The notes below the pieces were generated by a model. It was not told where the DNA came from. It searched no databases and saw only the letters and a program-made list of their open reading frames with translations. From Pseudomonas sp. 14P_8.1_Bac3 (GTDB lineage: Bacteria > Pseudomonadota > Gammaproteobacteria > Pseudomonadales > Pseudomonadaceae), in NCBI RefSeq assembly GCF_025466085.1, contig NZ_JANLOD010000033.1:1-64000 (forward strand): DNA of 64,000 bases. Direction: 5' to 3'. Within the stretch, counting starts at the first letter, position 1; every line of letters starts with the position of its first letter. This document shows positions 1 to 9,165 of the stretch, piece by piece. A program made the translations under genes and the position numbers.

Positions 1-90
1 CTCGGTGCCCTTGAAACTCAGGACCTTGAAGTCGTGGTGAACGGTGGGGATCTGCAGGGTGAATTGAGGAAAATCAGCAGGTGCGAGCAT
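1..90 (-). CDS. VgrG-like type VI secretion spike protein, N-terminal fragment
   Basis: Only the first 30 codons lie in the window; the gene continues past base 1. The start is the ATG at 90, with an AAGGA ribosome site about 8 bases upstream. The visible N-terminus (MLAPADFPQF, then HDFKVLSFKGTE) matches the opening strand of VgrG/TssI proteins, which form the trimeric puncture device of the type VI secretion system. No other type VI genes are visible, so it may be an orphan vgrG or the edge of a cluster. The call rests on a short stretch and is tentative. Confidence 0.55.
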   Translation of the reverse strand, partial: MLAPADFPQFTLQIPTVHHDFKVLSFKGTE

Positions 91-453
91 GCACTCATCC
101 TTTTGCTTCGATAGCCCATCCTTGAGCCGAGATAAAAAGATACGACGCTCGTGACATGCAGGGCCCGAGCGAATCGCAAGAATCCGAAACGCTAGCAGCG
201 GGCATGGAAGAATGATGTAGGAAGGGGCCTGAAGCTGTGTGCGAATGTTCTTGCGTTACTCATTGTTGCGGTGAACAGCGAGGTTCATTCGCCAATGCGG
301 TGTGTCAGTCGACATTGATTAGGGACCGACTTGCTCGCGAAGACGGCTTATGCAGCAACCATATCTGACAAAACACGGTGAATCCCCTCACCGCACACTG
401 GCCCGATTCCTACAGGTCAGCTAGCATCGGCCTTTTGCCAGGACCTGCCGACC
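91..453. other. Intergenic region without recognised genes
   Basis: This 363-base divergent gap separates the vgrG-like fragment from xthA and presumably holds both promoters. I see no convincing ORF, RNA gene or repeat in it. The ribosome site for xthA is weak. Confidence 0.5.
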
Positions 454-1266
454 ATGAAGATCGTCTCCTTCAACATCAACGGGCTGCGCGCTCGCCCCCA
501 TCAGCTGGCGGCGCTGATCGAAAAGCATCAACCCGACGTGATTGGCCTGCAGGAAACCAAGGTCCACGATGACCAGTTCCCGCTGGCCGAGGTTCAGGCG
601 CTGGGCTATCACGTGTATTTCCATGGACAAAAGGGTCACTACGGCGTTGCCCTGCTCTCTCGCAAGGAACCGCTGGCGCTGCACAAAGGTTTCGTCACCG
701 ACGAAGAAGACGCGCAGCGCCGCTTCATCTGGGGCACTTTCGCCGACGCCAATGGTGTGCCGGTGACCATCATGAACGGCTATTTCCCACAGGGCGAAAG
801 CCGCGACCACCCCACCAAATTCCCGGCCAAGGAGCGTTTCTACAACGATCTGCAGCACTTGCTCGAAAGCCAGTTCCACAATGAACAGCCACTGGTAGTG
901 ATGGGCGATGTGAACATTTCCCCGGAAGACTGCGACATCGGCATCGGCCCGGACAACATGAAACGCTGGCTGAAAACCGGTAAATGCAGCTTCCTGCCGG
1001 AAGAGCGCGAGTGGATGGCCCGTTTGAAGAACTGGGGCCTGGTCGACAGCTTCCGTCACCTGAACCCGGACGTGGCCGATCGTTTCAGTTGGTTCGACTA
1101 CCGCAGCCGCGGATTTGAGGATGAACCCAAGCGCGGGCTGCGGATTGACGTGATCATGGCGTCTCACGGGTTGTTGCCGCGGGTCAAGGATGCCGGCGTG
1201 GACTACGAACTGCGCGGGATGGAAAAACCGTCGGATCATGCGCCGATCTGGCTTGAGTTGAGCTGA
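454..1266 (+). CDS. xthA: Exodeoxyribonuclease III
   Basis: This 270-residue protein is a full-length exonuclease III/AP endonuclease of the EEP (exonuclease-endonuclease-phosphatase) fold. It cleaves DNA at abasic sites and degrades duplex DNA from the 3' end in base-excision repair. The expected catalytic residues are present: Asn7, Glu34 in LQETK, Tyr110, Asp152 and Asn154 in [11 protein letters not shown], and the terminal SDHAP pair Asp261/His262. The start is the ATG opening [14 protein letters not shown], the canonical N-terminus of the family. It appears monocistronic and is followed by a REP-type palindrome. Cytoplasmic. Confidence 0.95.
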   Translation: MKIVSFNINGLRARPHQLAALIEKHQPDVIGLQETKVHDDQFPLAEVQALGYHVYFHGQKGHYGVALLSRKEPLALHKGFVTDEEDAQRRFIWGTFADANGVPVTIMNGYFPQGESRDHPTKFPAKERFYNDLQHLLESQFHNEQPLVVMGDVNISPEDCDIGIGPDNMKRWLKTGKCSFLPEEREWMARLKNWGLVDSFRHLNPDVADRFSWFDYRSRGFEDEPKRGLRIDVIMASHGLLPRVKDAGVDYELRGMEKPSDHAPIWLELS

Positions 1267-1290
1267 TCTACCAGATTCACGCGGATCTTA

Positions 1291-1394
1291 TGGGGAGCGG
1301 GCTTGCTCCGGGTGGCGTTGCGACGCACGTGGTGTAACGGTCGATACTGATATCGACCGACACGCCGCCATCGCGAGCAAGCTTGCTCCTACAG
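1291..1394. repeat. REP-type inverted repeat pair
   Basis: A left copy (GGGAGCGGGCTTGCTCC) faces a right copy (CGCGAGCAAGCTTGCTCCTACAG) across about 55 bases in the xthA to PstS-OmpA gap. It belongs to the GTAGGAGC palindrome family found in many gaps of this window and probably serves as a transcript-end structure. Confidence 0.75.
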
Positions 1395-1468
1395 TAGTAA
1401 CTGTCATCTTTCGGAAACCTTACTGACTTATTCTCCCGGCACTTTCCTTGGCTTTGTAAGGTGCGGGC

Positions 1469-2809
1469 ATGACGCTGCGCGTTTTATTCCTGTTAATGCT
1501 GTGTGCCGGGCTGCCAGTCACCGCATCGGCCGCTGACTTGCCGACGCCCAAACAAGGTCCGGTGCTGCGCATCCAGGGTTCCAACACCATCGGCGCGGCG
1601 CTGGGCCCGGCGCTGGTTGAAGGCCTGATGCGCGACCAGGGTTTGCTCAAGGTACACAGTGAGGCGCAAGACACCGCCAACGAACTGCGGGTGGTTGGCG
1701 AAACCGCGCAGGGTCGTCGGGTTGAGGTGGAGGTCGCGGCCCACGGTTCCAGCACCGGGTTCAGCGCCCTGAAAACCGCAACCGCGGACCTCGCCGCCTC
1801 TTCGCGCCCGATCAAGGACAGCGAACTGCTCGCCCTGCAATCCCTGGGTGATCTGAAAAGCCCCAGGGCCGAGCAGGTCATCGCCATCGATGGCCTGGCC
1901 ATCATTCTTCATCCGCAGAATCCGCTGAATCAACTCGACACCGAGCAACTGGCGCGCATCTTCAGCGGCGAAGCGAAAACCTGGGAAGAACTCGGCGGCC
2001 ACGGTGGGACCATTCATCTTTATGCGCGGGATGATCAGTCAGGCACCTACGACACCTTCAAGGAAGTGGTCCTCAGCCGACGTGGGAAAAATCTGAACAG
2101 CGCGGCGAAAAGGTTCGAGTCCAGCGAGCAGTTGTCCGATGCGGTCAGCCTCGACCCGCAGGGCATCGGTTTCATCGGCCTGCCCTATGTACGCCAGGCC
2201 AAAGCCGTGGCGATTGTCGATGGCCAGTCCCAGGCGATGTTGCCGCTTAACAGTCTGATCGCCACCGAGGACTATCCGTTATCGCGCCGGCTGTTTTTCT
2301 ACCTGCCGCCGAACGGCAAAAATCCCTGGGCCGAAGCGCTGGTGGCGTTTGCCCAAAGCAGCAGAGGCCAGGCGATCGTTGCGGCCAACGGGTTTATCGC
2401 CCAGACCGTGCAAGCCATGACCGTTACGCCGAATGCGTTGATGCCCGAAGGCTATCAGGCGCTCAGTCGCCATGCCCAGCGCCTGAGCGTGAACTTCCGC
2501 TTCGAAGAGGGCAGCGCGACCCTGGACAACAAGGCCCGGCAGGACCTGACGCGGGTGCTGGATTACCTCAAGCAGAATGAGAAGACTGACCGGCAGGTAA
2601 CGCTGGTGGGTTTTGGTGATGCCAAGAGCGATCCGGCGCGCGCCGACCTGCTGTCGAAGTTGCGGGCCATGGCGGTGCGGCGCGAGCTGGTGAAAAGCGG
2701 CGTGGTGTTCCGCGAGATCCGCGGCTTCGGCGCCGAGATGCCGGTGGCGGCCAACAGCGCGGATGAAGGGCGGATCAAAAATCGGCGGGTTGAGGTTTGG
2801 GTTTACTGA
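1469..2809 (+). CDS. PstS-like phosphate-binding protein fused to an OmpA domain
   Basis: The 446-residue protein starts with a signal peptide (about residues 1-21, ending TASA). A PstS-type substrate-binding domain follows (about 30-320) with the LRIQGSNTIG opening and the ARDDQSGTYDTFK segment typical of phosphate-binding proteins. The C-terminal third (about 335-446) is an OmpA-like peptidoglycan-binding domain ending in GRIKNRRVEVWVY. The fusion suggests a periplasmic sensor or binder tethered to the cell wall rather than a free ABC-transporter partner; no pst transport genes are adjacent. The ligand is inferred from the domain and has not been shown. Confidence 0.85.
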   Translation: MTLRVLFLLMLCAGLPVTASAADLPTPKQGPVLRIQGSNTIGAALGPALVEGLMRDQGLLKVHSEAQDTANELRVVGETAQGRRVEVEVAAHGSSTGFSALKTATADLAASSRPIKDSELLALQSLGDLKSPRAEQVIAIDGLAIILHPQNPLNQLDTEQLARIFSGEAKTWEELGGHGGTIHLYARDDQSGTYDTFKEVVLSRRGKNLNSAAKRFESSEQLSDAVSLDPQGIGFIGLPYVRQAKAVAIVDGQSQAMLPLNSLIATEDYPLSRRLFFYLPPNGKNPWAEALVAFAQSSRGQAIVAANGFIAQTVQAMTVTPNALMPEGYQALSRHAQRLSVNFRFEEGSATLDNKARQDLTRVLDYLKQNEKTDRQVTLVGFGDAKSDPARADLLSKLRAMAVRRELVKSGVVFREIRGFGAEMPVAANSADEGRIKNRRVEVWVY

Positions 2810-2831
2810 ATGTGCCCGGTTGTACGCATCC

Positions 2832-2872
2832 CTGTAGGAGCGAGCACGCTCGCGATGGTCGTCAACGATTAC
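2832..2872. repeat. Single REP-type palindrome
   Basis: CTGTAGGAGCGAGCACGCTCGCGATGG lies just after the PstS-OmpA gene and is followed by the GTCAACGATTACGC spacer that accompanies several other copies here. No facing partner is obvious, so it looks like a half element. Confidence 0.7.
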
Positions 2873-2944
2873 GCGGGCCGTCTGGTTCAACGCGGCGCGC
2901 TTGCGTCCATCGCCAGCCTACTGGCGCTTACCGCTGTCGCCTGA

Positions 2945-3463
2945 TCACCCCAGCAACTTCTGCAACTGCGCCGTGGTATCCACCGCGCCCATCGTCTTGG
3001 CCGCATCCAGCGCCGAGATGCCATTGGCATCCTTGGCCTTCGGATCAGCGCCTTTACTGATCAGGTAGTCGACAATTTCCACACGGTTGAACATAGCCGC
3101 CATCATCAGCGCGGTGCGGCCGTCGAACGACGAGCCCTCCACCTGCGCGCCACCGTCAACCAGCGCCTTGACCACTGCCAGATCACCTTTGAAGGCCGCG
3201 CCGGCAATCGGGCTCTGGCCGTTGTCGTTGCGGATCTCCGGGTCGGCTTTGTGTTCAAGCAGGACTTTCACCGTTTCCACATGGCCGTGGTAAGCGGCCA
3301 GCATCAGCAGGGTGTCGCCCTTGTGGTTACGCAGGTTCGGCGGCAGGCCTTTGGTCAGCAGCGCAGCCATCATGGCCGCATCGCCCTCGCGCGCTTTGTT
3401 GAAGACCTGCTCGGCAAACTCGGCGGCTTCTTCGGGGGTCATCTGGCGGCTTTGGTCGGACAT
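2945..3463 (-). CDS. Ankyrin repeat protein
   Basis: This 172-residue protein is made almost entirely of ankyrin repeats (four, from about residue 34 to 165), with recurring G-x-TxLMxAA and ADPxxxDxxGxxxxxxA patterns. No signal peptide or membrane segment is seen, so it is probably a cytoplasmic protein-binding module. I place the start at the ATG at 3463, which has GGAG 7 bases upstream; a GTG four codons earlier is less likely. It is convergent with the PstS-OmpA gene and lies 97 bases downstream of the acyl-CoA synthetase on the same strand. Its partner is unknown. Confidence 0.85.
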   Translation of the reverse strand: MSDQSRQMTPEEAAEFAEQVFNKAREGDAAMMAALLTKGLPPNLRNHKGDTLLMLAAYHGHVETVKVLLEHKADPEIRNDNGQSPIAGAAFKGDLAVVKALVDGGAQVEGSSFDGRTALMMAAMFNRVEIVDYLISKGADPKAKDANGISALDAAKTMGAVDTTAQLQKLLG

Positions 3464-3559
3464 TGGAGACTCCACTTACAGTTATTCGCAAAGCCGACAG
3501 TTTCCCGAGCAGCCCCATGGCTGTCACTTGTTTTTTCTCAAGGGGCGCCATAGCCGTCA

Positions 3560-5398
3560 TCAATAGCGGTACTTGCCACCCTGAATTTCCGCCAACAATT
3601 GTTCGGTAACCTGCACGTAAGTCTCGGTTCCCGGCAGCCAGGCGTAGATCGGATCATCGCCCGTCCGGCCCGGGTCGAAGGCTTCGTCCTTGAGCCGGGT
3701 CTTCTGGTATTTGAACGTGCCAGTGGTGTCCATTTTCACTTTCACCCGCAGGAACAACGGCACCGCATAGGCCGGCATGTGCGCGCGGACGAACGCCAGC
3801 AGCTCGCTGAAATCCAGGGTCGCCAGGGACTCGGCGGGCGTGATCGCCGCCATCCCCGCGCGGCCATTGGTGTTGCGCACTTCCACCCCGTAGGCCACGG
3901 CTTCGGAAATGTTCGGGTGTTGCAGGAGGATATTCTCGACCTCGGTGGTCGAGACGTTTTCGCCCTTCCAGCGGAAGGTGTCACCCAGGCGATCGACGAA
4001 CTGCGCGTGGCCGAAACCGATGTTGCGCAGCAGGTCACCGGTATTGAAGTAACGGTCGCCCTTCTCGAACACATCGTGGAGCACGACTTTTTCGGTCTTC
4101 TGCGGATCGGTATAACCGTCCAACGGTGCCTTGTCGTCGATCTTCGCCAGCAACAACCCCTGCTCGCCCTTGGCCACCTTGCGCATGAAGCCCGTCGCCT
4201 CGCGCGTGGGTGCCCCGCTGTCGTGGTCGTAGGCAGCCAGCTCCCAGGACATCAGAGAAAACCCCACGGTGTTGTCAAAGTTGAGCACGTTGGTAAAACC
4301 GATGTTGCCGTCGCTGGCGGCGTACAACTCGCAGATGTGCCGGACGCCAAAGCGCGTCTTGAACTCGTGCCACGCTCCAGGGCGCAGGCCATTGCCGATC
4401 ATCTTCGTCACGCCGTGCCGGCTGTCGTCGGCACTCGCCGGTTGATCGACCAGGTAGCGGCACAATTCGCCGACGTAACCGACGGTGGTCGCGCGGTAGC
4501 TCCTCACGTCGTTCCAGAACTGGCTGGCGCTGAACTTGCGGCGGATGGCGAATCCCGCTGCGCCGCTGATCGCTGAGCCCCAGCACACGCACAGCCCGGT
4601 GGCGTGATACAGCGGCAAAGTGCAATAGACGACGTCGTCGGGGCGCATGTCCAGCGCGATCAAGCCGAAACTCGCGGAGCTGCGCATCCAGCGGCCATGT
4701 TTGAACACGCCGGCCTTGGGCAGCCCGGTGGTGCCCGAGGTGTAAATGTAGAAACACGGATCGTCGAGATACACCTGCTGGCTGCTGACGGGGTTGTCGT
4801 CGGGGCCGTCCGCCGTTGCGGTCATCAGGTTGATGAAACCGTCGGGCGCAATGCCCGGTTGGCGGTAAGTGTCCTGGTCGGCGACAAACCAGGTACGCGC
4901 AGGATCGATCGAAACCCGCTCGCGAACCGCCGCAAACGCCGGGACCAGCTCTTCACCGACAATGATCGCCGCAGGTGCCACCAGGTTCAGGCTATGGGCC
5001 AGGGTGTCGCGGGTCTGCGAAGTGTTGAGCAGGGCACTGATTGCACCGACCTTGGCCAGCGCCAGAATCGCCACCAGCAATTCCGGGCGATTCTCGATGA
5101 ACACCGCCACCACATCGCCCTTGCGGATACCTTGGGCAATCAGGTGATGCGCGATGCGATTGGCCCACCGATTGACCTGTGAATAGCTGAGCGCCACGGG
5201 CCCCTGCAGCAATGCCGGGCCGTCAGGGTTGCGCAAGGTCGCTTGCTCGAAACTCCAGCCGAGGCCACACGGTTGGGTCGGGTCCTTGACGTTGGCGGCC
5301 TTCATACCCTTGACCACCCGCGGCAGGGCTTTGGCAATTGAAGGCAGCTTGCGGAGCATCATGCCCCAGGTAATCGTGTCGTTCGTGGTGCGGCTCAT
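3560..5398 (-). CDS. Long-chain acyl-CoA synthetase (FadD6/FATP type)
   Basis: A 612-residue AMP-forming enzyme of the ANL superfamily that activates fatty acids to acyl-CoA. The P-loop YTSGTTGLPKAG lies at about residues 219-230. The later adenylation motifs include YFNTGD and FRWKGENVSTTEVE. Length and the C-terminal DEAFDPGRTGDDPIY stretch resemble the FATP/very-long-chain synthetase branch rather than FadD1/FadD2. The ATG at 5398 has a GGGAG ribosome site. Chain-length preference cannot be read from the sequence. Confidence 0.88.
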   Translation of the reverse strand: MSRTTNDTITWGMMLRKLPSIAKALPRVVKGMKAANVKDPTQPCGLGWSFEQATLRNPDGPALLQGPVALSYSQVNRWANRIAHHLIAQGIRKGDVVAVFIENRPELLVAILALAKVGAISALLNTSQTRDTLAHSLNLVAPAAIIVGEELVPAFAAVRERVSIDPARTWFVADQDTYRQPGIAPDGFINLMTATADGPDDNPVSSQQVYLDDPCFYIYTSGTTGLPKAGVFKHGRWMRSSASFGLIALDMRPDDVVYCTLPLYHATGLCVCWGSAISGAAGFAIRRKFSASQFWNDVRSYRATTVGYVGELCRYLVDQPASADDSRHGVTKMIGNGLRPGAWHEFKTRFGVRHICELYAASDGNIGFTNVLNFDNTVGFSLMSWELAAYDHDSGAPTREATGFMRKVAKGEQGLLLAKIDDKAPLDGYTDPQKTEKVVLHDVFEKGDRYFNTGDLLRNIGFGHAQFVDRLGDTFRWKGENVSTTEVENILLQHPNISEAVAYGVEVRNTNGRAGMAAITPAESLATLDFSELLAFVRAHMPAYAVPLFLRVKVKMDTTGTFKYQKTRLKDEAFDPGRTGDDPIYAWLPGTETYVQVTEQLLAEIQGGKYRY

Positions 5399-5740
5399 GC
5401 TGGCTCCCGTTCGATCTTTTTATTGTCGGGCGACGGTGATTGAGCCCGAAAATACGTCAACGGTTCTTGAGCTGTACACGCGGTTTTTGAAATGTTTTGT
5501 ATCCGCCGACGGTGCAGCGGAAACACGAACGCCAGGGGTTCGAATGGTTCCATTGCGTCGCCGGCCATCTCGCAAAATGCAGGATGCACGATGGCCCTTC
5601 ATGCAGATTGCACGAAAGCAAAAAATACAGATATTCTTAACTTACTGATTTATAACGATTTTAAAAATTACAAATGCTGGCACAATCGCTGCAACTACCT
5701 CCGCATGCTTGCCATTCCAGAGCCTACGGAGCTGATAGAC
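5399..5740. other. AT-rich divergent regulatory region
   Basis: No gene is convincing in these 342 bases between the acyl-CoA synthetase and the DUF3509 gene. Bases about 5625-5695 are markedly AT-rich compared with the surroundings and probably hold the promoter of the downstream small gene. Confidence 0.45.
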
Positions 5741-6019
5741 ATGAGCCTGATCCAAGAAAAATTTACCTCCCTGTTCTCCAACTTCGACGTCACCACCCAG
5801 CCTCGTCCGGACGGTGGCATTTTGCTGACCCTGCGCAGCAACGAAGGCAAAGTCTTTAAACGCTCGATTTCCTATCAGCAGCTGCATGCCGGTGATCAGC
5901 TGTCTTGGGTAATCAGCGCCATCCGCCGTGACCTGGCCGAACAAGCCAGTGAGTTGCCGCAGATCTCCATGCTGCAGAGCCAGCAGCGCTTTGCCCTGCC
6001 GACCTATCATTCGGCGTAA
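5741..6019 (+). CDS. DUF3509 family protein
   Basis: This 92-residue protein (MSLIQEKFTSLFSNFDVTTQ...) matches the DUF3509 family of small cytoplasmic proteins known almost only from Pseudomonas; function unknown. I chose the ATG at 5741 because CGGAG lies 9 bases upstream; longer upstream reading frames have no ribosome site. It is followed at once by a hairpin terminator, so it is a single-gene transcript. The AT-rich upstream region suggests strong or regulated expression, but I see no specific operator. Confidence 0.82.
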   Translation: MSLIQEKFTSLFSNFDVTTQPRPDGGILLTLRSNEGKVFKRSISYQQLHAGDQLSWVISAIRRDLAEQASELPQISMLQSQQRFALPTYHSA

Positions 6020-6041
6020 ACGTTTTCAGCTGTAAACAAAC

Positions 6042-6070
6042 AGGCCGTGAAAGCCAGCGCTTCACGGCCT
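6042..6070 (+). terminator. Intrinsic terminator-like hairpin after the DUF3509 gene
   Basis: AGGCCGTGAA pairs perfectly with TTCACGGCCT around a 9-base loop. The T-tract is weak (GAGTTGTTT), so efficiency is uncertain. It could serve both this gene and the converging mtnC. Confidence 0.65.
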
Positions 6071-6121
6071 GAGTTGTTTCTGGATCAACGCAAATCCCAT
6101 GTGGGAGCGGTGCGTTGACCC

Positions 6122-6805
6122 TTAGAACGTGGAGGGATTGATCCGCTCGAAGCTGTCGACGGTCACATGCCCCGCCAACTCCCCGCCTGCACGGGCCAAG
6201 CCACAGGTCGCCATGCCCGCCGCCCGCGCCGCATCCAGTTCTTCGACGATGTCAGAGAGGAAGACGATCTGCGCCGCCTCGACGCCAATTGTTTGGGTGA
6301 TGTTCTGATAAGACTGTGCTTCCCGCTTCGGCCCGGAGGTCGTATCGAAATAGCCGCTGAACAGCGGCGACAAGTCCCCCGCCTCGGAGCAACCGAAAAT
6401 CAGTTTCTGCGCCTGAATCGAACCCGAGGAATAAACAAACAGTTTGTAGCCCTCCTGATGCCAGCGCTTCAGCGCTTCAACTGCGTCTGGATAGACATGG
6501 CCTTTCAACTGACCTGCCTGATAGCCCTGGGCCCAGACCATGCCCTGCAACGCCTTGAGCGGCGTGGCCTTGCGGTCTTCGGCGATCCAGCCGAGGAGGA
6601 TGGCGATGACGCGCTCGACGTCGGCGTCCGGCTCCTGGCTGTCTCGGCGCACCGCAGCCAGTTGTTCGGCCACATCGGCGCGGGTAGCGTGCTGGCGAAC
6701 GAAGTCCGGCAAGTGTTTGGCGGCGTACGGAAACAGCACGTCGAACACAAAACTCACCGCGCTGGTGGTGCCTTCGATGTCGGTGAGGATGGCTTTGATC
6801 GGCAT
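6122..6805 (-). CDS. mtnC: Enolase-phosphatase E1 (methionine salvage)
   Basis: A 227-residue HAD-superfamily enzyme. It enolises 2,3-diketo-5-methylthiopentyl-1-phosphate and then dephosphorylates it to the acireductone. The N-terminal [18 protein letters not shown] carries the nucleophile Asp9 and the Glu11 typical of E1 enzymes; the [11 protein letters not shown] and [12 protein letters not shown] motifs follow. The start is the ATG at 6805, 4 bases past the mtnD stop; an in-frame codon at 6820 would overlap mtnD and is less likely. It is the last gene of the mtnB-mtnD-mtnC run and is probably cotranscribed. Confidence 0.93.
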   Translation of the reverse strand: MPIKAILTDIEGTTSAVSFVFDVLFPYAAKHLPDFVRQHATRADVAEQLAAVRRDSQEPDADVERVIAILLGWIAEDRKATPLKALQGMVWAQGYQAGQLKGHVYPDAVEALKRWHQEGYKLFVYSSGSIQAQKLIFGCSEAGDLSPLFSGYFDTTSGPKREAQSYQNITQTIGVEAAQIVFLSDIVEELDAARAAGMATCGLARAGGELAGHVTVDSFERINPSTF

Positions 6806-6809
6806 CGGC

Positions 6810-7355
6810 TCAATCCTCAAGACGCGGGAAGCGGCTGGCGATGTCTTCGCCGGTGAAATTAGCCACCCAGCCTTCGGGGTTGTTGAACAGGCGAATCGCC
6901 ACGAAGTGCGGATGCTCGCCCATGTCGAACCAGTGCGGCGTGCCGGCCGGGACCGAGATCAGGTCGTTCTTCTCGCAGAGCACGGCGTACACGTAATCGT
7001 CGATGTGCAGGGTGAACAAGCCACGCCCGGCGACGAAAAATCGCACTTCATCTTCGCCATGGCGATGTTCGTCGAGGAACTTGGCGCGCAGCTCGGCTTT
7101 TTGTGGGTGATCGCTGTTCAGGCTGATCACATCGACGGTGATGTAACCGCGCTCGGTCATCAGTTGGTCGATTTGTTCCTGATACGCGGCAATCACTTCT
7201 TCCTGGCTGGCGCCCGGCTGGATTTTCGCCGCCGCTTGCCAGCGATCAAAGCGCACGCCCTGCTCGGCCAGGGTCGAGGCAATGTCTTCGAAATGGGTCA
7301 GCACCTTGTTCGGAATGTCAGGGCTTGAGACGTGGTAGACGGACAGGCTGCTCAT
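6810..7355 (-). CDS. mtnD: Acireductone dioxygenase
   Basis: A 181-residue cupin enzyme. With Fe(II) it converts the acireductone to the ketoacid precursor of methionine and formate; with Ni(II) the family yields an off-pathway product. The metal site is visible as [12 protein letters not shown], with the last histidine in the later [13 protein letters not shown] stretch. Length is normal. It sits between mtnB (12-base gap) and mtnC (near-contiguous), which supports a methionine-salvage operon. Confidence 0.93.
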   Translation of the reverse strand: MSSLSVYHVSSPDIPNKVLTHFEDIASTLAEQGVRFDRWQAAAKIQPGASQEEVIAAYQEQIDQLMTERGYITVDVISLNSDHPQKAELRAKFLDEHRHGEDEVRFFVAGRGLFTLHIDDYVYAVLCEKNDLISVPAGTPHWFDMGEHPHFVAIRLFNNPEGWVANFTGEDIASRFPRLED

Positions 7356-7367
7356 CAGGGCAACTCC

Positions 7368-7988
7368 TTAACGCTTGAGGATCGAGCGCGTCTTCAATTC
7401 GCACTCGAACAAAAATTCAAAGGCCTCGATCTGCCGCAGCGCATCGCTCATGCGCGCGCCCCAGGTGTAGAGGCCATGACCGCGAATCAGATAGCCGACG
7501 CAATCAGGGTGGGCGTCCAGCCAAGGCTGCACCTTGGCGGCGAGGCGCGCAATATCCTGATCGTTGTCGAAAATCGGTACGCGCACTGTGGATTCGTGGG
7601 TCGAAATGCCGCTGAAGGCTTTCTGCAATTCGTAGTCTTCGAACTCGATAAAAGCCTCCGGCGTCAGGCGCGACAGCACCGTGGCGTTCACTGAATGGGT
7701 GTGCAGCACCGCGCCGATCTCCGGGCGCCAGTTGTAGAGCTGGGTGTGCAACAGCGTTTCGGCGGACGGTTTCTTGCCCGGCTCCAGACTGTTTCCCGAC
7801 AGGTCGGTGGCCAGCACATCGTCGACGCCCAATTGGCCCTTGTGCTTGCCGGAGACGGTCAGCAACGCTTCAGTCGGCGACAGGCGCGTCGAATAATTGC
7901 TGCTGGTGGCCGGCGACCAGCCGCGGCCATAGAGGAAACGCCCGGCGTCGATGATGTCCTGGGCGAGGTGTTCACGGGTAAGGCTCAT
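7368..7988 (-). CDS. mtnB: Methylthioribulose-1-phosphate dehydratase
   Basis: A 206-residue class II aldolase-fold zinc enzyme of methionine salvage. It dehydrates methylthioribulose-1-phosphate to the diketo intermediate used by MtnC. The zinc site is seen in LHTHSVNATVLS and in the later YLIRGHGLYTWG. The ATG at 7988 overlaps the stop of the upstream MFS gene by 4 bases, implying translational coupling. mtnA (isomerase) and mtnP/mtnK are not in the window. Confidence 0.92.
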   Translation of the reverse strand: MSLTREHLAQDIIDAGRFLYGRGWSPATSSNYSTRLSPTEALLTVSGKHKGQLGVDDVLATDLSGNSLEPGKKPSAETLLHTQLYNWRPEIGAVLHTHSVNATVLSRLTPEAFIEFEDYELQKAFSGISTHESTVRVPIFDNDQDIARLAAKVQPWLDAHPDCVGYLIRGHGLYTWGARMSDALRQIEAFEFLFECELKTRSILKR

Positions 7989-9136
7989 GGCCTGTCCTCT
8001 TGCATACGTGTGGCAATGATAACGGCAGCGGCAAAGGCTGCGAGACTGGCGATACTAAAGGTGAACGTGGCGCCGAGGGCATTCCAGCTGTAGCCGGAAT
8101 ACAACGCGCCGAGTGCCCCGCCGGTGCCGGCCAGCGCCGCGTACAACGCCTGGCCCTGCCCTTGCTGGCGAGCGCCGAAGCTACGTTGCACGAACTGGAT
8201 GGCAGCCGCGTGAAAGCTGCCGAACGTCGCGGCGTGCAACACCTGGGCGAACAGCAACACCCCGACGAATTCCGCGAACGAACCCAGCAGCAGCCAGCGC
8301 AACGCCGCCAGCAGGAAACTCGCCAGCAGCACCCGGCGCACGGAAAACCGCGCCAGGATCTTGCTCATGGCGAGGAACATCAAGACCTCGGCAACCACGC
8401 CCAGCGCCCAGAGCATGCCGATCAAACCCCGGCTGTAACCCAGTCGTTCAAGGTGCAAGGTCAAAAACGTGTAATACGGACCGTGGCTCATCTGCATCAA
8501 TGCCACACAAGCGTAGAACGCCAATACACCCGGCATGCGCAACTGCTTGAGAAAACCGTCCCCGACAATCCGCTCGCCTTGAACCGGTTGGGCATTCGGC
8601 ACCCACAGGCTACTGACGACGATACCGGCCATGATCAGCACCAGCGCCAGCGGGTAGATGTCGAGGCTGAGCCATTCGAACAAGCGCCCCAGCGCCACCA
8701 CCGTGATGATGAAACCGATGGAGCCCCACAAGCGAATCTGGCTGTAGCGCTGCGTCTGGCCCTTCAAGTGCGCCAGGGTGATGACTTCGAACTGCGGCAA
8801 CACCGCGTGCCAGAAAAACGCGTGCAGGGCCATGACCATCGCCAGCCAGGCATAACTCTTGCTGACGAAAATCAGCGAAAAGGTCAGCAATGTGCAGGCC
8901 GCGCCGAAACGCACGATGGCCAGGCGCCGACCGGTGTAGTCGCCAAGCCAGCCCCAGATGTTCGGCGCGACGCAGCGCATCAGCATCGGGATCGCCACCA
9001 GTTCGCCAATGCGCGCGCTGGAAAAACCCAGGTGATCGAAGTACAGCGCCAGGAACGGCGCGGTCGAACCGAGCAAGGCGAAATAGAACAGATAGAAACT
9101 GGAGAGCCGCCAGTACGGGAGCGCCGCCACAGCCAT
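7985..9136 (-). CDS. MFS transporter, HcaT/LacY-like
   Basis: A 383-residue integral membrane protein with about 12 hydrophobic segments. Its N-terminal YWRLSSFYLFYFALLGSTAPF and WGWLGDYTGRR loop match the MFS_1-like (3-phenylpropionate transporter) family. It overlaps mtnB by 4 bases and lies 29 bases downstream of aroC. Coupling to mtnB suggests import of a methionine-salvage compound such as methylthioribose, but that is inference from position. The substrate could equally be unrelated. Confidence 0.82.
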   Translation of the reverse strand: MAVAALPYWRLSSFYLFYFALLGSTAPFLALYFDHLGFSSARIGELVAIPMLMRCVAPNIWGWLGDYTGRRLAIVRFGAACTLLTFSLIFVSKSYAWLAMVMALHAFFWHAVLPQFEVITLAHLKGQTQRYSQIRLWGSIGFIITVVALGRLFEWLSLDIYPLALVLIMAGIVVSSLWVPNAQPVQGERIVGDGFLKQLRMPGVLAFYACVALMQMSHGPYYTFLTLHLERLGYSRGLIGMLWALGVVAEVLMFLAMSKILARFSVRRVLLASFLLAALRWLLLGSFAEFVGVLLFAQVLHAATFGSFHAAAIQFVQRSFGARQQGQGQALYAALAGTGGALGALYSGYSWNALGATFTFSIASLAAFAAAVIIATRMQEDRP

Positions 9137-9165
9137 CAGACTGCAGCGGCTGTAAAGTCAGCCAT

